A stretch of 64,000 bases of DNA from Stenotrophomonas sp. UBA7346. Lineage in GTDB: Bacteria; Pseudomonadota; Gammaproteobacteria; Xanthomonadales; Xanthomonadaceae. This document shows, piece after piece, positions 34,699-42,591 of the stretch (position 1 is its first letter; every line of letters begins with the position of its first letter). The notes under the pieces are model-generated. The model ran no database searches. It was not told the origin of the DNA and saw only the letters and a list, made by a program, of their open reading frames with translations. The stretch spans positions 1-64,000 of the forward strand of contig DKPB01000066.1 of the NCBI GenBank assembly GCA_002471015.1. The letters are read 5' to 3'. Both the position numbers and the translations under genes were made by a program.

Positions 34699-36381
34699 TC
34701 AGGCTTCCGGCTTGGCGTCACGCAATTCACGGCGCAGGATTTTGCCGACGTTGGTCTTGGGCAGTTCCTTGCGGAACTCGACAATGCGCGGGTGCTTGTA
34801 ACCGGTCAGGTTGGCACGAGCGAATTCCTTGACCTGCTCCTCGGTCAGGTTGGGGTCCTTCTTGACGATGACCACCTTCACCACTTCGCCGGACTTCTCG
34901 CTGGGCGCGCCAACCGCGGCCACTTCCAGCACGCCGGGCATCATCGCAATCACGTCTTCGATCTCGTTCGGATAGACGTTGAAACCGGACACCAGGATCA
35001 TGTCCTTCTTGCGATCGACGATGTAGAAGAAACCGTTCTCATCCATGCGCGCCATGTCGCCGGTATGCAGCCAGCCATCGGCGTCCATCACCTTGGCGGT
35101 TTCATCCGGGCGGTGCCAGTAGCCCTTCATCACCTGCGGGCCACGGATGCACAGCTCGCCCACTTCGCCCATCGGCACCTGCTGGCCATCATCGTTCTTG
35201 ACGCAGGCATCGGTGGACGGAATCGGCAGGCCGATGGCGCCGTTGTAATCGGCAAGATTGAGCGGGTTGATGCACGCGGCCGGCGAGGTTTCGGTCAAGC
35301 CATAGGCCTCGACCAGGGTCACGCCGGTGACCTTCTTCCATTTGTCGGCAACGGCGCGCTGCACGGCCATGCCGCCGCCCAGCGCAACCTTGAGGTTGGA
35401 GAAATCCACCTGGTCGAAACCTTCGGTGTTCAACAGACCGTTGAACAAGGTATTGACGCCGGTGATGGCGGTGAAGCGGTTGTTCTTGAGCTCCTTGACG
35501 AAGCCCTTCATGTCGCGCGGGTTGGTGATCAGGTAGTTCAAGCCGCCGAGCTTCATGAAGACCAGCCCGTTCGCCGTCAGTGCGAAGATGTGGTACAGCG
35601 GCAGTGCGGTGATGATCACCTCTTCGCCGGGCTTCACGCCCGAGGCGCTGATCCACGCCGAGGCCTGCTGCATGTTGGCGATCAGGTTGCGGTGGGTCAG
35701 CATGGCACCCTTGGCCACGCCGGTGGTGCCGCCGGTGTACTGCAGGAAGGCGATGTCGTCGTGGTCCACTTCCACCGCAGGCAGCGCGTGGCGCTTGCCC
35801 AGCGCCAGCGCCTGCTTGAAGCGGATGGCGTTGGGCAGGTCATAGTCCGGCACCATCTTCTTCACGTACTTGAGCACGAAGTTGATGATGCTGCCCTTGG
35901 GGAAGCCCAGCATGTCGCCCAGGCCGGTGGTGATGACCTGCTTGACGGGCGTGTCGGCAATCACCTGTTGCACGGTGTCGCCGAAGTTGTCGACCACCAG
36001 CAGTACCGCGGCTTCGGCATCGATGAGCTGGTGCTTGAGCTCACGCGCGGTATAGAGCGGATTGACGTTGACCACCGTCAGGCCGGCACGCAGGATGCCG
36101 AAGATGGCGATGGGGTATTGCAGGCAGTTGGGCATCATCACCGCAACGCGGTCGCCCTTCTTGAGCTGCAGTTCGCCGAGCAGGTAGGCCGCGAACTGGG
36201 AGACCAGCACGTCGGCTTCGCCATAGGTGAGGGTCTTGCCGAAGTTGGAGTAGGCAGGCCGATCACGGAACTTGGCCACAGACGTATCAAACACGGCGGC
36301 AACGGAGCGGAACTCGTTGACGTCGATTTCAGCCGGGACACCGGCCGGGTAGCTCTGCAGCCAGGGACGTTCCTGATTCAT
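34699..36381 (-). CDS. fadD: Long-chain fatty acyl-CoA ligase (FadD, RpfB-type)
   Basis: A 560-residue AMP-forming acyl-CoA synthetase that activates long-chain fatty acids for beta-oxidation. The AMP-binding P-loop YTGGTTGVAKGAML lies near residue 213, and YGLTETSPA, GWLHTGDMARMDENGF and the A10-type lysine region NVGKILRRELRD at the C-terminus follow. Length equals E. coli FadD (561). Position and orientation (convergent with lysS) are those of rpfB in the Xanthomonas rpf cluster, where RpfB is the FadD that also affects turnover of the DSF fatty-acid signal; the neighbouring rpfF, rpfC and rpfG are absent here. ATG 36381 has GGAGGGG upstream. Confidence 0.95.
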   Translation of the reverse strand: MNQERPWLQSYPAGVPAEIDVNEFRSVAAVFDTSVAKFRDRPAYSNFGKTLTYGEADVLVSQFAAYLLGELQLKKGDRVAVMMPNCLQYPIAIFGILRAGLTVVNVNPLYTARELKHQLIDAEAAVLLVVDNFGDTVQQVIADTPVKQVITTGLGDMLGFPKGSIINFVLKYVKKMVPDYDLPNAIRFKQALALGKRHALPAVEVDHDDIAFLQYTGGTTGVAKGAMLTHRNLIANMQQASAWISASGVKPGEEVIITALPLYHIFALTANGLVFMKLGGLNYLITNPRDMKGFVKELKNNRFTAITGVNTLFNGLLNTEGFDQVDFSNLKVALGGGMAVQRAVADKWKKVTGVTLVEAYGLTETSPAACINPLNLADYNGAIGLPIPSTDACVKNDDGQQVPMGEVGELCIRGPQVMKGYWHRPDETAKVMDADGWLHTGDMARMDENGFFYIVDRKKDMILVSGFNVYPNEIEDVIAMMPGVLEVAAVGAPSEKSGEVVKVVIVKKDPNLTEEQVKEFARANLTGYKHPRIVEFRKELPKTNVGKILRRELRDAKPEA

Positions 36382-36488
36382 CTTCCCCTCCAGGAAATGG
36401 AATGATCTATTGGGTCAGGCGCGGCATTGGGCACCGGCGCCGTTGCTGCCAGCATACCGTTCCGAATTGAAAAGGCGAAGAGGCTGAG

Positions 36489-36929
36489 ATGATCCGAACT
36501 GTACTCAACTGCATGCTTATGGTGGCGATCATGCTTGGCATGACCGCATGCAAGGCAGATCCCCCTGAGCAACGCCTGCGGCAGACGATTGCTGCGATGC
36601 AGGAGGCGGTGGAGGCGGGCAGGCCCCGGGACTTCATGGCCTCGGTGGCCCCCGATTTCGTCGGCAACGAGGGCATGGATCATGGCGGGCTGCACAACCT
36701 GCTGAAGGCGCAGTTGCTGCTCAACAGCAAGGTCGCGGTCCAGACCGGCCCGGTATCGGTGGATGTGCAGGGGGAGGTCGCATCGGTACGGTTCAGCGTG
36801 CTGCTGGCAGGCGGCAACCGCGGCCTGCTGCCGGAGCGGGGGCAGATGCAGGAAGTCGTCAGTGGCTGGCGCGAGCAGGACGGACAGTGGCAGCTGTACA
36901 GCGCCAGCTGGGAGCCGGTGGGGCGCTGA
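36489..36929 (+). CDS. Small lipoprotein, NTF2-like fold probable
   Basis: A 146-residue protein with lipobox signal (NCMLMVAIMLGMTAC). The mature part has a helical start (QRLRQTIAAMQEAVEAGRPR, DFMASVAPDF) followed by strands (VQTGPVSVDVQGEVASVRFS, WREQDGQWQLYSASWE), the order expected of a SnoaL/NTF2-like domain. No active-site residues can be named. It is divergent from fadD with a 107-bp shared promoter region and followed directly by a SMAG array. Confidence 0.85.
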   Translation: MIRTVLNCMLMVAIMLGMTACKADPPEQRLRQTIAAMQEAVEAGRPRDFMASVAPDFVGNEGMDHGGLHNLLKAQLLLNSKVAVQTGPVSVDVQGEVASVRFSVLLAGGNRGLLPERGQMQEVVSGWREQDGQWQLYSASWEPVGR

Positions 36930-37007
36930 TCATCGGCCACGCAGGCAGTTGGTCGCGGGCGTATGCCGTGAAGCTGTTGGCGGACTGTCTTGCCGTGCGG
37001 CTACAGG

Positions 37008-37394
37008 CTGTGCAGGTACGGCTCCTGCCGAGCTTGGCTCTCGGTATTACAGGGGCCCGGGATTGTCGGTGGATTGCGATATCGCGGCCGTACGCTGCGC
37101 AGGTACGGCTCTTGCCGAGCATGGCTCGGCACTACAGGGGCCCGGGATTGTCGGTGGTTTGCGATATCGCGGTCGTACGCTGAGCAGGTACGGCTCTTGC
37201 CGAGCATGGCTCGGCACTACAGGGGCCCTGGATTGTCGGTGGTTTGCGATATCGCGGCCGTACGCTGCGCAGGTACGGCTCTTGCCGAGCATGGCTCGGC
37301 ACTACAGGGGCCCTGGGTTGTCGGTGGTTTGCGATATCGCGGCCGTACGCTGCGCAGGTACGGCCCTGCCGAGCATGGCTCGGCACTACAGGGT
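37008..37394. repeat. SMAG array, five direct units of about 85 bp
   Basis: CAGGTACGG recurs at 37013, 37100, 37185, 37270 and 37355. Each unit contains a GCCGAGCATGGCTCGGC palindrome ending CACTAC, then AGGGGCCC, TTGTCGGTGG, the palindrome GCGATATCGC and GGCCGTACGCTG. The first copy is the most diverged and the last is truncated at the nuclease-fold gene's 3' end. The gap 36930-37395 contains nothing else recognisable. Confidence 0.92.
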
Positions 37395-37395
37395 G

Positions 37396-38391
37396 CTAGA
37401 TGGTGCTGCACTGGCGCCAGCGCACCGGCTCCTCCACACCGGGGCGCGGGTTGAGCTGCACGCGGGAGGTGCGCAGCGACGGATAGCGCTGCAACACCGC
37501 GCAGATGCGCGGCCAGGTATCGGCAGCTTCACCCGTGCGTTCGACCGACAGCGTCGAGCGCGTCAGCCAGATGCCGCTGACCACACCGGGGGTGGCAGCC
37601 AGCGCCCGTGAAACCTCCTTCTGGTAACGGGCCAGGGTTTCCGGATCGGGGTCCTGGATCTGGTTGCCGGGGTCGACAGGCTCGCTGTTGGCTGCGGGGG
37701 CAGGACTGGCTGCGTCGGTCTCGTCGGCAGGCGTGCCAGCGACCGGCGCGGTAGCCGCTTTGGGAGCTGTCGTTGCTGCCGGTTCGTTGGCATCGCCCTG
37801 CAAGGTCATGTAACCCATGCCTGCCAGCAGCCCCAGGGTGATGGCGGCAAGGATGGCAATGCCGGTATGGCGTACAGCTTCGCGCCGGGCGATGCCGGTG
37901 ACCATCGCATCGGTATCGCTGGTGACGTAGGGTTTGAGCAGGTCCCAGAGCTGCCTGTCGGCGATGATTTCGATGGCATGCTTGGCGGCCACGGCCTGGC
38001 CGTCGCGCTCAACCTGTCCTTCGGTGATCAGGATGCCGCCCTGGGCGCCAGTCAGGTCGACCGCGGAGACCAGTTCGTTGATTGCCGCTGCGCCAAAGCG
38101 GTAGGCGCGGCCGTGTTTGCACGACACCAGCCAGCGCTGCCCGTCGCGCTGCAGCAGGAAGTCGCTGCTGGTGCCGCGATCGCTGTCCTCGCTGTCCTGC
38201 AGCGGCTGCAGGCCGCGTTGCTCGGCCATCGCCTGGTGGACGATGCGCGAGAACTCGCGCCAGCGCGTGCCGGCAAGTGCGGCCAGCCCGTGCTGTACTT
38301 CGGTCTGCCTGCGCTTGACCAGCCAGAGGTAGGCAGACGCCAGCCCACCGAGAAGCAATGCCAGTGACAGCGCCAGGAACCAGGAGAACAT
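37396..38391 (-). CDS. Membrane-anchored Mrr-like nuclease-fold protein
   Basis: A 331-residue protein with an N-terminal membrane helix (residues 2-24), a cytoplasmic domain (about 35-165), a second helix (about 175-196), an Ala/Pro-rich linker and a C-terminal periplasmic domain of about 85 residues. The cytoplasmic domain has the Mrr/restriction-endonuclease pattern: REFSRIV (Glu46), SSDFLLQRDGQRWLVSCKHG (Asp77 and Lys92) and the helix AAAINELVSAV. The usual acidic or Gln residue two before the Lys is Ser90. Related xanthomonad proteins are annotated as restriction endonuclease. No methylase or partner gene is present. Its role is unknown. Confidence 0.75.
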   Translation of the reverse strand: MFSWFLALSLALLLGGLASAYLWLVKRRQTEVQHGLAALAGTRWREFSRIVHQAMAEQRGLQPLQDSEDSDRGTSSDFLLQRDGQRWLVSCKHGRAYRFGAAAINELVSAVDLTGAQGGILITEGQVERDGQAVAAKHAIEIIADRQLWDLLKPYVTSDTDAMVTGIARREAVRHTGIAILAAITLGLLAGMGYMTLQGDANEPAATTAPKAATAPVAGTPADETDAASPAPAANSEPVDPGNQIQDPDPETLARYQKEVSRALAATPGVVSGIWLTRSTLSVERTGEAADTWPRICAVLQRYPSLRTSRVQLNPRPGVEEPVRWRQCSTI

Positions 38392-38496
38392 CTATATGCC
38401 TGAGGAAAGGGTTACAGGAAGGAAGCTTATGGTATTCCCCCGGGCCATCGTAAGAGTGGACGCGCGGCGCTTTTTCGGGTGCCGTGCAAACAGCGT

Positions 38497-39297
38497 TCAG
38501 CGGGTGCCGGCAGCGTCCGGCCAGTAGTGGCTGTCGGGTACGGAGCGGGCGCCGAAGATGGCCTGGCCAACGCGTACGACGGTGGCGCCTTCCTCGATGG
38601 CGATCTCGAAGTCGCCGGACATCCCCATCGACAGTTCATCCAGCTGCACGGCTGCCGGAGCGCTTTGGCGCAACTGTTCGCGCAGTTGGCGCAGCCGCAC
38701 GAAACATGCACGTACCTGTTCGGGCGCGGCGGAAAAGAGCGCCAGGGTCATCAAGCCGCGTACCCGCAGATTGCCGAAGCGGGGCATGGCCTGCACGAAG
38801 GCTGCCACTTCGCCGGGCGCCAGGCCGAACTTGCTGTCTTCGTTGGACGTGTTGACCTGCACGAAGACGTCCAGCTGCCGGCCCTCTGTCTGCAGGCGGC
38901 GGTCCAGGGTTTCGGCCAGGCGCAGGCTGTCCAGCGCCTGGAACTCGCTGGCAAAGCGTGCGACCAGCTTGGCCTTGTTGGTCTGCAGGTGGCCGATCAC
39001 CGACCAGTGCAGGTCGCCGAGGTCCTGCGTGGCCTCCCATTTGTGATGGGCTTCCTGCACCTTGTTCTCGCCCAGCAGCCGGCAACCGGCAGCATAGGCC
39101 AGACGGATGTATGCCTCGTCCATGGTCTTGCTGACCGGCAACAAGCGGACGCCGGCGGGATCGCGGCCCACACGCTGGCAGGCAGCATCGATACGCTGCT
39201 GTACCGTGGCCAAGTTATGGCGGAAGTCTTCCACGCTCTCGGCGCGTGGGTAGCGGCCGTGCTGGTCGTGACGGGTCTGGGTGGGGGTAGTGCTCAT
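38497..39297 (-). CDS. YggS-type PLP-binding protein (PLPBP)
   Basis: A 266-residue fold-III PLP protein involved in vitamin B6 homeostasis and amino-acid balance, without known catalytic activity. The PLP lysine is in LLPVSKTMDEA near residue 56; ENKVQEAHHKW, HWSVIGHLQTNKA and the phosphate-binding ELSMGMSGDFEIAI follow. It is about 30 residues longer than E. coli YggS because of an N-terminal extension (STTPTQTRHDQHGRYPRAES). A 282-bp gap with no evident gene separates it from the phasin gene. Confidence 0.93.
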   Translation of the reverse strand: MSTTPTQTRHDQHGRYPRAESVEDFRHNLATVQQRIDAACQRVGRDPAGVRLLPVSKTMDEAYIRLAYAAGCRLLGENKVQEAHHKWEATQDLGDLHWSVIGHLQTNKAKLVARFASEFQALDSLRLAETLDRRLQTEGRQLDVFVQVNTSNEDSKFGLAPGEVAAFVQAMPRFGNLRVRGLMTLALFSAAPEQVRACFVRLRQLREQLRQSAPAAVQLDELSMGMSGDFEIAIEEGATVVRVGQAIFGARSVPDSHYWPDAAGTR

Positions 39298-39579
39298 GCT
39301 GTACTCCGGTGCGCGCGACCGGTGCTGCGCAGCAGCCGGATCGGGCGCGCTGGCGAGGATCGGGCCATCGTTCTATCACGTTGCCTGCTGCCCGTGGCGC
39401 CGGCAGGCGAGGGCACTTGTCACTGCGGGTGCCGGCGCGGGGTTCGGCGGCGCGAGCGCGCGGGGCAAACGTTGGGCAAGAAAAACCCGCCATCCGGTGC
39501 CGTGAGGGGAGGGAGACTTACGGCGCGGTACTGCTGGCGGGTAGGTTGATTCTTGCGCAGCTTTTGCTGCTTTGCAACA

Positions 39580-40047
39580 TCAGTGTTCTTCAGGCCCTGC
39601 GTCGGCGTTCGCCGTGCGGCTTTCGGTCCGGGTAAGGCGTCGGTTGAGTGCGTCCAGGCGCTCGTTCAGCGCCTCGATATCGGAGCGGCTGGGAATATCC
39701 ATGCGGCGCAGTACCCGGTGAACGCGGTCCTCGAAGCTGCGCTCCACCCGGTCCCAGGTGCCGGCGGCGCGGTCGCGGGCCTGGCCCAGGGTGTTCTCGA
39801 CGGTATCGCGGATGCTTTCACCGCGGCTGGATTCATCGCGCGAACGCTGCTCCACGCTTTCGCCCTCCTTGACCAGGGTGTCGAACAACTTGCTGCCTTC
39901 ATTCTGTGCCCGCGACAGCGCACCGAGCCCTGCAAGCCATACCTGCTGGGCCGATTCGGTCATCTTGCGGCCCAGTCGTTCGGCCTGTTCCTGCAACCCC
40001 GGGCTGCCATGGTCGCGGTCTTCGGGGCGGTGTTCATGTGTCGTCAT
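39580..40047 (-). CDS. Phasin-family PHA granule-associated protein
   Basis: A 155-residue protein. The region GLQEQAERLGRKMTESAQQVWLAGLGALSRAQNEGSKLFDTLVKEG carries the phasin signature, and a long charged helix with a heptad-like end (IEALNERLDALNRRL) follows; the last 15 residues are acidic. Phasins coat polyhydroxyalkanoate granules. ATG 40047 is chosen for its upstream AGGAG; an ATG 12 codons earlier has no ribosome site. It is followed upstream by a second granule-related gene on the same strand, and the synthase phaEC is also in this window. Confidence 0.88.
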   Translation of the reverse strand: MTTHEHRPEDRDHGSPGLQEQAERLGRKMTESAQQVWLAGLGALSRAQNEGSKLFDTLVKEGESVEQRSRDESSRGESIRDTVENTLGQARDRAAGTWDRVERSFEDRVHRVLRRMDIPSRSDIEALNERLDALNRRLTRTESRTANADAGPEEH

Positions 40048-40123
40048 GAGGGGGCTCCTGTGCGGGACTGTCCAGGGCACCACCGTAACGGCTCAAATGC
40101 TTGCGTGGTGTGACGGCAGTGCG

Positions 40124-40399
40124 TCAACCGAGCTTTTCGGCGAGCACGCGCTGGATTTCCGATTCCACCATGCCCTTCATGGCGGACAACAGGAAACCCA
40201 GCTCAGCCTTCACCCGCACGGCCCCCGGCAGCAGTTCGATCGCACCGTCAACGCCGGAGCGAGCGAAATGCAGTACCTCGCCTTCCCAGCGGGTGGTGAC
40301 ATCAAAGCGTTCCTGCAGCTTTTCGGCTACTTCGGCGATCGCAGTGCGGGCCTTGTCGGCGGGCAGGGAATGGGCATGCTGGATATCGATGGTGGACAT
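40124..40399 (-). CDS. Polyhydroxyalkanoic acid system family protein
   Basis: A 91-residue protein matching the small PHA granule-region family: begins STIDIQHAHSLPADKARTAI, then VAEKLQERFDVTTRWEGEVL, FARSGVDGAIELLPGAVRV and a C-terminal helix MVESEIQRVLAEKLG. It is 76 bp upstream of the phasin gene on the same strand, so the two probably form an operon. The frame continues upstream antisense to the FHA gene, but family similarity starts at ATG 40399. Confidence 0.88.
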   Translation of the reverse strand: MSTIDIQHAHSLPADKARTAIAEVAEKLQERFDVTTRWEGEVLHFARSGVDGAIELLPGAVRVKAELGFLLSAMKGMVESEIQRVLAEKLG

Positions 40400-40516
40400 G
40401 AGGGCTGGCCTGGATGGCTTGCGGATAAGAGGAGCGGCATTGTGCGTACCTGCGGCGCGTAGTCCAAGCCCTACGTACTGCTTCTGCATGCCGGAAGGAC
40501 CTGCTAGTCTGCTGCG

Positions 40517-41326
40517 GTGCGCACTCTGCAAGTTCATTTCAGCAACCGTCAGCAGCCCGATCAGACCTTGTCGCCGGGGGTGCAGCGCATTGTGCGCCAT
40601 GCATCCGGCCAGGTACGTCTGGGCGACGGCAGTGTCGGGCCGCTGCTGCTGGCCCAGTTCTGCACCGACCAGCGCGGGGTATGGCTGCAGGTAGCCAGTG
40701 GTGTACGTGGCATCCATGTCAACGGTCGTCCGGTACGGCGCATGGCTCTGCTGCGCGCCGGCGACTCGGTCTATGCCGATGGTACCGAGATGCTGTTGCG
40801 TGGTGAATGCGAGCAGTTGGCCCAGGCCCCCGAGCTGCCTGCCGAGCCCGGCGAGGACATGCGGGTGCTGCTGCGCGGTGTCGGCGGGCGCCACCATGGA
40901 CGCAGTTTCACCCTGGACAAGCCGCGCATCATCGGCGGCGACGCGGGCAGTGACATCACCATCGACGACCCTGCATTCGCATCGCAGCACGCCCGCCTGG
41001 AGCGCCATGGTGAGCGCGTGTTGTTGCGTGACCTCGGCTCGGCCGAGGGCAGTGTGGTCAATGGCGTGCCGGTCCGGCATTGCTGGCTGCAGGCCGGCGA
41101 CCAGGTGGTGCTGGAAGGCAACCACCGGTTTGTGCTTGAGGTTCCACTGGGCCCGGCCAATGCCGCCCAGGCGTTTCCCGAGCTGGATGAGCCGGCGGCA
41201 ACCGTGCCCGCCGAGACGGCCGAGATGGTCCGCCCGCGCAGGCAGCGACGTTGGCCGTGGCTGCTGCTGAGCGCCCTGTTGCTGGGGGCGGCAATCAGTG
41301 CATTGCTGATGTTCGGCGCCCGCTGA
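40517..41326 (+). CDS. FHA-domain protein with C-terminal membrane anchor
   Basis: A 269-residue protein starting with GTG. Residues about 115-195 form an FHA domain: RIIGGDAGSDITIDDPAFAS (the RxxG core with S/H contacts), QHARLERHGERVLLRDLGSA, GSVVNGVPVRHCWLQAGDQV. FHA domains bind phosphothreonine peptides. The first 100 residues may form a second, degenerate FHA-like fold (GIHVNGRPVRRMALLRAGDS). A basic stretch (RPRRQRRW) and a helix WLLLSALLLGAAISALLMFG close the protein, placing the domain in the cytoplasm. No kinase or phosphatase is adjacent. Confidence 0.87.
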   Translation: MRTLQVHFSNRQQPDQTLSPGVQRIVRHASGQVRLGDGSVGPLLLAQFCTDQRGVWLQVASGVRGIHVNGRPVRRMALLRAGDSVYADGTEMLLRGECEQLAQAPELPAEPGEDMRVLLRGVGGRHHGRSFTLDKPRIIGGDAGSDITIDDPAFASQHARLERHGERVLLRDLGSAEGSVVNGVPVRHCWLQAGDQVVLEGNHRFVLEVPLGPANAAQAFPELDEPAATVPAETAEMVRPRRQRRWPWLLLSALLLGAAISALLMFGAR

Positions 41327-41456
41327 AAGCACCGCTGTCTGTGGCGTATCGCCGGGCAATGCTTTACCCGCTGATTGGGTGCAGATGCAACTTTTTCCGC
41401 GGCCCCCAAGGCTGTTGCGCTGCGGCATACTAGGGGTTCTGCCCAACAGGTGTGAC

Positions 41457-42542
41457 ATGACGCGCGCATTCAATTTCAGTGCCGGCCCTGCGACTCTGCC
41501 GGAATCGGTCCTGCGCCAGGCGCAGGCGGAGATGTTGGAATGGAATGGCGTCGGCGCGTCCATTGTCGAGATCAGCCATCGCAGCGCCGATTTCATGGCC
41601 GTTGCGGAGCAGGCCGATGCCGACCTGCGCACCCTGATCGGCATCCCCGACGACTACGCCGTGTTGTTCCTCGGTGGCGGTGCCACCACCCAGCAGGCGC
41701 TGATGCCGCTGAACTTCGCCGCCCCCGGCCAGCGTGCCGATTACGTGGTGACCGGCCACTGGGGCAAGACCGCGGTCAAGCAGGCCAAGCCTTATGTGGA
41801 TGCGCAGGTTGTCGCCAGCGGCGAAGCCGGCGGCTTCCGTGACATTCCGGCGCAGGACCAGTGGCAGCTGTCCAGGGACGCGGCCTATGTTCATATCACC
41901 GCCAACGAAACCATCCACGGCGTCGAGTTCCGCGACGTGCCCGATGTGGGCGATGTACCGCTGATTGCCGATTTCAGCTCCTCGATCGCGTCCGAGCCGA
42001 TTGATGTGTCGCGCTATGGGGTGATCTATGCGGGTGCGCAGAAGAACCTGGGCCCGGTCGGGGTGGCGGTGGTGATCATCCGCCGCGACCTGCTGGAACG
42101 CGCTGGCCAGCCGCGCGCGGACATCTTCGATTACCGCTCGCATGTGGCACGCGACTCCATGCTCAACACCCCACCGACCTGGAACTGGTACCTGGCCGGG
42201 CTGATGTTCAAGTGGATGCTGGCGCAGGGCGGTGTCGAGGCGTTTGCCAAGCTGAGCGCGGCCAAGTCCGCGGCCATCTATGAGGCCATCGATGGCTCGG
42301 GCGGCTTCTATCGCAATGACGTGGCCAAAGCGGGGCGTTCGCGCATGAACATCCCGTTCTTCCTGGCCGATGATGCGCTCAATGCGCGCTTTGTCGCCGA
42401 ATCCAGGGCCGCCGGGCTGCTGGCGCTGAAGGGCCACAAGGCCGTCGGCGGTATCCGCGCCTCGCTGTACAACGCCATGCCGCTGGAAGGTGCGCAGGCG
42501 CTCGCGGCCTTCATGCGCGAGTTCCAGCAACGCAACGGCTGA
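41457..42542 (+). CDS. serC: Phosphoserine aminotransferase
   Basis: A 361-residue PLP enzyme making phosphoserine, also used in pyridoxal phosphate synthesis. Characteristic parts are the N-terminus FNFSAGPATLPESVLRQAQ, HRSADF, LFLGGGATTQQALMPLNF and the PLP lysine region VIYAGAQKNLGPVGVAVVII. ATG 41457 is chosen for its AGG upstream and family N-terminus. It heads the serC-pheA-aroA cluster, an aromatic amino-acid supra-operon known in gammaproteobacteria. Confidence 0.97.
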   Translation: MTRAFNFSAGPATLPESVLRQAQAEMLEWNGVGASIVEISHRSADFMAVAEQADADLRTLIGIPDDYAVLFLGGGATTQQALMPLNFAAPGQRADYVVTGHWGKTAVKQAKPYVDAQVVASGEAGGFRDIPAQDQWQLSRDAAYVHITANETIHGVEFRDVPDVGDVPLIADFSSSIASEPIDVSRYGVIYAGAQKNLGPVGVAVVIIRRDLLERAGQPRADIFDYRSHVARDSMLNTPPTWNWYLAGLMFKWMLAQGGVEAFAKLSAAKSAAIYEAIDGSGGFYRNDVAKAGRSRMNIPFFLADDALNARFVAESRAAGLLALKGHKAVGGIRASLYNAMPLEGAQALAAFMREFQQRNG

Positions 42543-42591
42543 TCCAACCCCGTCGGCGCCTTCGCGCCGGCCTGCAACAGGTAGACGACCC

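Noticed and set aside
37008..37394. CRISPR array
   Set aside because: Unit spacing is regular, but the spacers between palindromes are nearly identical and the repeat is a GTAG-type REP; no cas genes.
39298..39579. Small gene in the yggS-phasin gap
   Set aside because: Open frames there are short, lack ribosome sites and overlap no recognisable family; I see nothing convincing.
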